From Phoronis ovalis (Eukaryota; Phoronida; Phoronidae), in contig JAOXYB010068811.1 of the NCBI GenBank assembly GCA_028565635.1, positions 1-10,040 of the forward strand: 10,040 nucleotides of DNA, written 5' to 3'. This document shows, piece by piece, positions 1 through 6,700 of this stretch (position 1 is the first letter of the stretch; every line of letters starts with the position of its first letter). A model generated the notes under the pieces. It did no database searches and was not told the DNA's origin. It worked only from the letters and a program-made list of their open reading frames with translations. Both the position numbers and the translations under genes were made by a program.

Positions 1-339
1 GTACATACGCCGACGCCGACGACGCCGCATGCAGTACGACTATATGCCCTTTCACTATTACATAGTGATGGGCATAACCAGACGAGATGAATAATTCGAA
101 TCAAATTTTGAGATTTATTTCAATATTTCCGTCTGGTGACCAGTTTGTTCTCAAGTTAAACTATTGCATGTCTTAAAAAAATATGACAAATGCCCAATAA
201 TAGACACTGTTGCAAGTCAAGCATCTATAAACCGGTATAAACCTTTTTCGTAGCTGGTGGAACAAGTATTAAAATCCCGGATTAAAATTTAGCATCTATA
301 CGAAAGCGCACGAATTGCATTCAAGTACTACTTGTGTTA
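1..339. other. 3' flank of the gene, no further gene seen
   Basis: Beyond the candidate polyadenylation signal there is AT-rich sequence with no coding frame I can support on either strand. The first 80 bases carry a GCC/GAC-rich tract and a hairpin, listed separately. GCATCTATA occurs twice (near 220 and 292), which may be chance. Confidence 0.5.
9..76 (+). repeat. GCC/GAC-rich tract plus TATGCCC...GGGCATA hairpin (end of a dispersed repeat)
   Basis: Bases 9-28 are CGCCGACG-type triplets, far richer in GC than the surroundings. They are followed by a hairpin: TATGCCC (43-49) pairs with GGGCATA (70-76), and CACTAT (53-58) with ATAGTG (62-67). The flank ACTATATGCCC and the end GATGGGCATAA recur at 5693-5728 in the same orientation, so this looks like the conserved end of a dispersed repeat. 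The class is not determined. Confidence 0.6.
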
Positions 340-345
340 TTTATT
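340..345 (-). promoter_or_regulatory. Candidate polyadenylation signal AATAAA
   Basis: On the minus strand AATAAA lies about 280 nt past the stop codon, the first exact copy downstream of it; an overlapping AATAAC follows. A weaker variant (CATAAA, near 568) is closer to the stop. Choosing this one gives a 3'UTR of roughly 300 nt, but the cleavage site itself cannot be seen. Confidence 0.45.
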
Positions 346-354
346 TGTTAGTTC

Positions 355-389
355 TATTCCACAGCCAAGACATATAATTCTGTGGAATA
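355..389 (-). other. Perfect 10-bp stem-loop in the probable 3'UTR
   Basis: TATTCCACAG (355-364) and CTGTGGAATA (380-389) are exact reverse complements with a 15-nt loop. In the transcript the hairpin ends about 9 nt before the AATAAA candidate. The structure is seen in the sequence; a role in 3'-end formation or mRNA stability is inference. Confidence 0.5.
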
Positions 390-623
390 CCTTGCTATAA
401 AATGTACTGAACTATAAAATCTTCTCTTGTGAAGGAATATTTTTAACGGCAATGATATTTATAGCATTGTTTCCAATATTACATTAAATTTAACAGTGAA
501 AAGTATTTTCTGGAAAAAAGCGACATATACATTTAACTGCACAAGATTTTAAAATGTACATATCCATTTATGCCGTATAGCTATACTAAGAATATATAAT
601 GATTAACCCTTGTGGCACCACAT

Positions 624-789
624 TTAGTTAACCCCTGGTGGTAGCTCTATGTGCTTCACTGTATTTATACCACGTATTATGTCTGCAGCTTTTTCAGCAA
701 TCATTATAGTTGCTGCATTAGTGTTACCAGACACTACACTAGGCATAACAGAGGCATCAACCACTCGTAGCCCTTTAACACCTTTGACC
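624..789 (-). CDS. Exon 11: C-terminus with second catalytic residue and stop (residues 555-609)
   Basis: The acceptor is AATTTTTTTTAG|GGTCAA. It encodes [19 protein letters not shown], then [21 protein letters not shown] and a short tail ending GVN before TAA (626-624). [16 protein letters not shown] is the conserved C-terminal strand and turn; the Asn at 579 takes the place of the second active-site residue (His or Asn across the family). The tail after IIRG is about 14 residues, longer than the core fold needs and with no motif I recognise. Confidence 0.96.
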
Positions 790-3700
790 CTAAAAAAAAT
801 TTTAAAAAACATACTTGTAACATAGTTCGAAAATTTCTTAAAACAAAATGTATATCTTTTTCATCCAATACTGATTAAAATTGTTTGGTACTCCTAGATG
901 TCAACACTATCTGCTACAGTTCTGAAACTGTATATTCTTCATCTTGTTGGCTTATGCCACAATCCTGTTTCTAGAATATGATAGTTGCACTACAAAACTG
1001 CCAGCTTGCACATTTTAATGATGAGGAAAGAACCATATATGTTTCTCCATACCTGAGTTGCAAATCCACAACACTGTTTGGATCATTATCTGGTCCCATT
1101 CTGCAAGTGCTGGTAGGATGGTATACTGTCAGACCATAATGTTGTATATGACATTTCCAGAAATCATTACTGTTTCTAGGAAGTTCAGCACATGCCTTAT
1201 TTGTTGGTGTAGGGAAGAGTTTTGTCCCAATATTTTTAAATGATGTAGTGTTACCTATCTCCATAGACAACTTTACACCTGGAACACAAATTTGTGCTTA
1301 GACAAAATGAAAGGTGAAAGTGATTAGCATGTATGTATTTAAGGTGGTTCAGAGGGCATTACTGTTGCTGCCAATTTTACATGGATGTCTATTACATTGA
1401 AAAGCCCATTTTTATTAAAAATTTAAGAAACTGGGTTTAGCAGAAACTAAGGATCTGATATAATTTGGTTAAGGACAATTGAATGTAGGTTCAATCCTAT
1501 TTATTTCTTCAAAATTATGTCTTGTATTTAAATTAAAGCATTGTTTATGAAAAATGATGACCCTTAACAGCACATATGAAGTAACACCTCTTTAAAGCGA
1601 CAATTAAACTACCCTGATACCCATTGCCTTTAGATTATGGTATTTGGAATGCTAGGATCACTCCCGGGGGTGGCGGTTAATATGAAAGTGGGTACCCATG
1701 TTCCAACATGACTTTTCAAAAAAGCCCCTAACGAAGTGAAATGCTGCAAAAATACCCCTCTAAGTGAATTTTTTTTTTAAAATGCCCCCCTAAGAAGTGG
1801 ATCACGTGATACCTGAACCCTGACCTGACCAATCGTATGCCGTGTTTTAAAAGGTCATTCTCAAAATAGCATCCGAATTCAGGAAGTAACTTTCATATGA
1901 TGGGAATACACATTCTGGTAAACATATTAAGTTTTCTTGACCGTATTTGCACCCCTAACGAAGTGAAATTTTAATGATTACCCTAACGAAGTGAAACTTC
2001 CAAACAACACCCCTTAGGAAGCGTCACACCTCCAAAAAAACACCCCTTTTTGTGATTTTAGCCAAAAAACAGACCCTAAGCACGTAACGCGCCGGCGGTT
2101 CGAAAAACATACCCTTTCAACGCGAAATTTTGTTGGAACATGCGTATCCACTTTCATATTGACCGCCCCCCCCCCCGGGATCACTCAACTAATCATCCAC
2201 AGGCATCCATGACTGTAAACTTTTATTAATAAAATTAGTCTAAAATTTGCTTGGCTCATCACACTTTCAAGGTATTTTTTTTGCATAAAATGCTAATTTT
2301 ATTTAACTATTCAATTATATCCACACATATCAAATAATATTGCATTACTGGTGGATAATGCTTGCTACGATTGATATTTTGGAGGTGTGTGTATCTCGGG
2401 TAGCCATTTCTTATAACTACCCTTTATACCCCCTTGAATGCAGGTTTATTTTACCACTTCTTGGTCCAAGAATCAAATTTCTTGCATGAGTTGAAATGTA
2501 TTACCTTATGCAATTTACATAACTGCCTTTGTCCCTCAGGGGATACTCAAATTATTTTTGGTGATATGCGAAAGTTGTAGATATTTGGGTAAAAAGGTTG
2601 AATTTTTTTAATAATATATTTGCTTCCTAATAGCTATTAGCAGCAGCACAGTTGGAGAACATTGATTAGCTTTTTGAATATAAACAAATATCAATTTTCA
2701 GGTATGAACCTAACAGAAAATTAGATGTGGTAAACTTGAACATTATGTACATTTTATTAATTACATTTTATCAAAGGTATCAATATTAATTGGAATAGTA
2801 ACCTATATTCTTATACATATGTAGTAAATAGTACACACCTAGTGTTGCATAAATTTTAGGTGCTGCTGTAACTCATATCATATGGTACAACTATACTCGA
2901 GCTAGAATACTACACAAGTACGAGTATACTCATTGATATATATCACTACAAAAAATGCACTATGTTTATAATTATAATTATAATAATTATTTTAGAACAT
3001 TAGTAATAAATTGAATTAAGTATGAAATCTGCAACTTGCATTACCTTCTAGTAAAACTTTCATGTCATCTGGATGTGTAAGATACTGCGGATCAATCAAT
3101 GGTAAATCAAATGGATCATTACTTTGTAAACGAACTGTCCCATGACTTTTAGGATGTAATAAAATTGGTAACAAAATAAACCCTTCACTTAGTTCCTGTG
3201 CTAGCTCTTTGATTTCTTTAACAAACTGAAATTTGAAAGGCCAAAATATAAAAATAATGCTTCAACAAGTAACAATTGTTCATTAAAGTCTACACTAAAA
3301 ATACATTTTATGAGAAGTTATGTGCAGACTCTGGAACAATTATACAACTGGATGTCAGTCGTTTTTCAGAAATTCATATCACTGGTAGACATTTCCTATC
3401 AGAGATATATCATTTAAATTTTTTATTACCAGATTCTATCACAGAAGAGTCCATATTGCAACTATATAAGTCACATGTAAGTTACAAATTAATCTGACAT
3501 AATAATGTTGAAAGAAATGAACAGAATGTTCAACCCACGAAATTCATCTAGGTCAAGTCTGCACAGAGCTACAATTGACGATTCAGTTTTTAAAATACTT
3601 TTTCAGAATACAGGAGTTCACAGCAGCGGGAACAAATGATGGACATCCTTTTTACTTTGTAATTGGTTGAAATAAGAACATTAGGTTGACAGCTAAGAAC

Positions 3701-6700
3701 AGTTCCTTGGAAACTTTGCATTATTTAGCTGGTGATTGCAGTTTACTATAATTTCCAAAACTTTTACTTGTTTTTCCCCTTTCCAATGTACCATTAAATA
3801 TCACTCCTGCCGACTGAACAGTCTTACGTTAATACCATTGATATCTATGTCATCAGTGAAATTAAATTCCAGAATAAAGAGAAAAATCGCAGATGTTTTT
3901 ACCTTAACATTAAGGAAATTCCACTATTAGTTTAGGGTGCTAAAGTGGACGAGTTTATTTCAAAAGCCGCTTAAACTGTTTTATATCTGCCAATGTCTTA
4001 CAACTATTTTTCAGTTTGATGTATTATTAAAAAAAAGTATATTCTATGGGCTATACTCACTTCTTCAGGGTATCCTGTTAAGTTGAACAGGCTTTCGGCA
4101 CCTAGTACTGATAGTGGCATCAGATGTATCTGAAGGTCTGAATAGAGTTTATTAGCTGGTTGAAGCTTCGTTCTCACAAATCCAGAGACTTCAAGTCCTG
4201 TCCCTTCAAGATAACCTATAAAGTAGAATCATCATTGAACACTTTTATGTAATTTATTCTTTTATTACAACGTATGGTGTATAATGAGTTTTACTAGTAT
4301 TTCAGTCTGGAATGAAAACCATGAAAATAGTAGCACAAATAAAAAAAAAATAAAAACTTCACTAAGCATAAAAACTATTTTCTTGTTACCTGAACCAAAT
4401 ATTAGATACTGCAAAATACTGCGTAATGACTTTGCTTTCTCTTCTGATACGCAGTACTCAGGTTTTTCAATGCTATAAGGCAGTGAAACCAAAAGATGGT
4501 CTTGTAAATTATTTCCTACTGGAAGATCTGCTACAACAGGAATCTACAAGACAAGGAGGAGATTATATTCTGCCAACAGGAAAGAAATCTAATATTTCCT
4601 TAGCACTCAACATTCGGTACTTTATCATTTTAGTTAGTAAGTTTAGTTATAATATGGTATACCTGTATGGCATATATAGCTACAAATTCTTGCACTACTG
4701 GCAAGCTTCTAGACTGGAAACAAACTCTTGATCCATCAAACATTATCTTTGCAGACAGATGCCCGTCACAGCTGAAGTAGTTTCCTTAAAGATTTAAAGT
4801 GATTTATTTATGTATCAGTTTTAGGATCTGGGCAAAAAACAGCTTTATAACTGTCAAGTGTCAAATTTTCAGATCAAATGGACCCACATTTCAAAGTCAT
4901 TCCAAAATACCAGCAAGTCATTAACACTCCCACCTAGGGCCTTCATAAATCCACCAGTCCTTTAAATTATCCAGGCAATGCTTCTTCTTTCTGGCTATAA
5001 ATATACCATCTCGGTAAAAACATGGCCGCCGCTTGGCAAACTGGAAATGATCATGGCCAAAGCCAAACTTGACCTGTATTTTGCCTCTGCTTACCTGCTG
5101 AATTAAACTAATCTCTCTATATAACAGTTTTCAAGACCTAGGCAAAAACAGCTTTAACAACTGGTAAAAATTTTCAGTTTACCATTTCACCCACTTTCCA
5201 AGGTCTTTCTAAAATACCACCTAGCCTATAGATCTGCCAACCTATGGCCTTCTTAAAACCATCTTCCAATCGTCCAGGTAACACTTCCTCTTTGTAGCTA
5301 TAATATACCATATACCATCCCGGGAACAAATATAGCCATCAGTTAGCCATATTGGAGATAAAGCAGGTCAATAAAATATTGGACCTGTATTTATGCTGTA
5401 CCAAATATGAAACTGATACAATAAAACTAAAGCGGTTACTGGGGTACCACCAATGGGAACAAACATGACCACCAGTCAGCCATGTTGGAAGTGATCCAGG
5501 TCAAATTCAAACTTGACCTGTATTTTCACCTCTATTTACTTTCTGTTCTAGCTATGTTTCAGAGTTTCCAAGATCTGAACAAAAAGAGTTTTGATGACTG
5601 CAAAGAAATGCTAATCAGTTTTTCAGAACAACAATTGACCCACTTTCCAAGGTCGTTTGAAAATACCACTTAGCCTATAAACATACAGGATGACTATATG
5701 CCCATCCACTATACAGTGATGGGCATAATAAAAAAAATTATAGCTGTTAATTTATTTACCAAAAAAAATATTTACTAAAAGCCAGAAAAAACCTCTTCAT
5801 GTGTATCAAACTATTCTCTAATTGGATTTGACAATATCGTTATTTTTTAAAAGCTTTCAAAATTCATGGTGTTAAGTAACTTTGAACTGTTTGCTAAACG
5901 AATGTTATTTTATCTTTTCTAGAAAATAATATATACATTTAATGACTGCAAATGTTGTTTTGGACCGATACCAGACAGCATTAAAAGCTTTGGTGTACCA
6001 ACAGCACTAGCAGACACAATAACTTCTTTTCTAGCATAAACTTTATGTTTCATTAAATTCTTAATCAGTTGGACTCCCTTGGCATGAACACCATGAAGTA
6101 TTATCTAAAAATAGAATAAGGTAATATTCCGGTTCAGGACCGTTGTAAAAAACGTCAAAAAGTGACGATTCTATAAATATTTACGATTCCGTAACTTTGT
6201 AAAGATACTTGGACACAAATTTAAAGTTACAATTTTTTCTGACAATGCATTTTGCTTTCGTAAGTCATGATTTACGGAATTGTAACTTTACGATGTTTCT
6301 GACAACAGTCCCTTGGTATTATGTGCACAATACATGATTATAATAAGTAGCACCATCAAAAATCTTTCTATAAAAAAATAGTAAGATGACTTTAATTTTC
6401 TTGTCAGTAAGTGGCTGGTTGAATTTGCATATTTGTCAGGTAATGTACCTCAGCACACATGAATGAACCAGACCTGGGAAACTGGCCCATGTATTCTTTG
6501 TATTGAAACTTTAATTCTCGGAGCTAGCGGTGGCAGGGCTGCTGAACATTATCAAACAAATAGAGCATTAACATATTAGCCGGTTAATGAATAACAAAGC
6601 ATGGCTTAACAATACTCTTTTCCAACTGCCAACAACAGTTAAACTGTACCTTGGTTGTAAATGTCTGGATTGCAATATGCAAGTTAGGTCTCTTGGCAGC

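Larger units (their letters stand above)
1279..3044 (-). other. Intron 9 (phase 1), host of a foldback element
   Basis: 1766 nt, the longest intron in the gene, GTAATG...TGTTCCAG. Bases 1663-2179 are a foldback element, described separately. A short AT-only simple tract (ATT/ATA units) lies near 2966-2992. The remainder is AT-rich with no coding frame or repeat I recognise. Confidence 0.88.
4544..5936 (-). other. Intron 6 (phase 0), host of a tandem-repeat array
   Basis: 1393 nt, GTATAT...CTTGTAG. About 875 bp of it is the tandem array at 4816-5690, which runs into a hairpin at 5697-5727. The flanks (4544-4815 and 5728-5936) are AT-rich, with nothing recognised. Confidence 0.88.

Noticed and set aside
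575-586. Perfect palindrome GTATAGCTATAC in the 3'UTR
   Set aside because: Short, AT-rich and without a loop; chance is a sufficient explanation.
1058-1243. Plus-strand open frame of 61 codons
   Set aside because: It lies opposite exon 10 of the GMC gene, whose minus-strand reading has clear family motifs; the plus frame shows none.
624-1278. Separate small genes or a pseudogene fragment at the left side
   Set aside because: The segments join in phase with nine upstream exons to one intact protein; no frameshift or stop is present.
1695-2125. CRISPR-like array because of regular 30-bp spacing
   Set aside because: The periodic unit includes the spacer, copies are diverged, the host is a eukaryote, and the units lie within a transposon-like inverted repeat.
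3276-3497. Plus-strand open frame of 73 codons in intron 8
   Set aside because: Composition is that of the surrounding intron and no family resemblance is visible.
4426-4731. Plus-strand open frame of 101 codons, the longest on that strand
   Set aside because: Its first part is the reverse complement of exon 7 and the rest is AT-rich intron; no domain, no splice context.
5482-5673. Plus-strand open frame of 63 codons
   Set aside because: It lies inside the tandem array and the frame is not kept in the other units.
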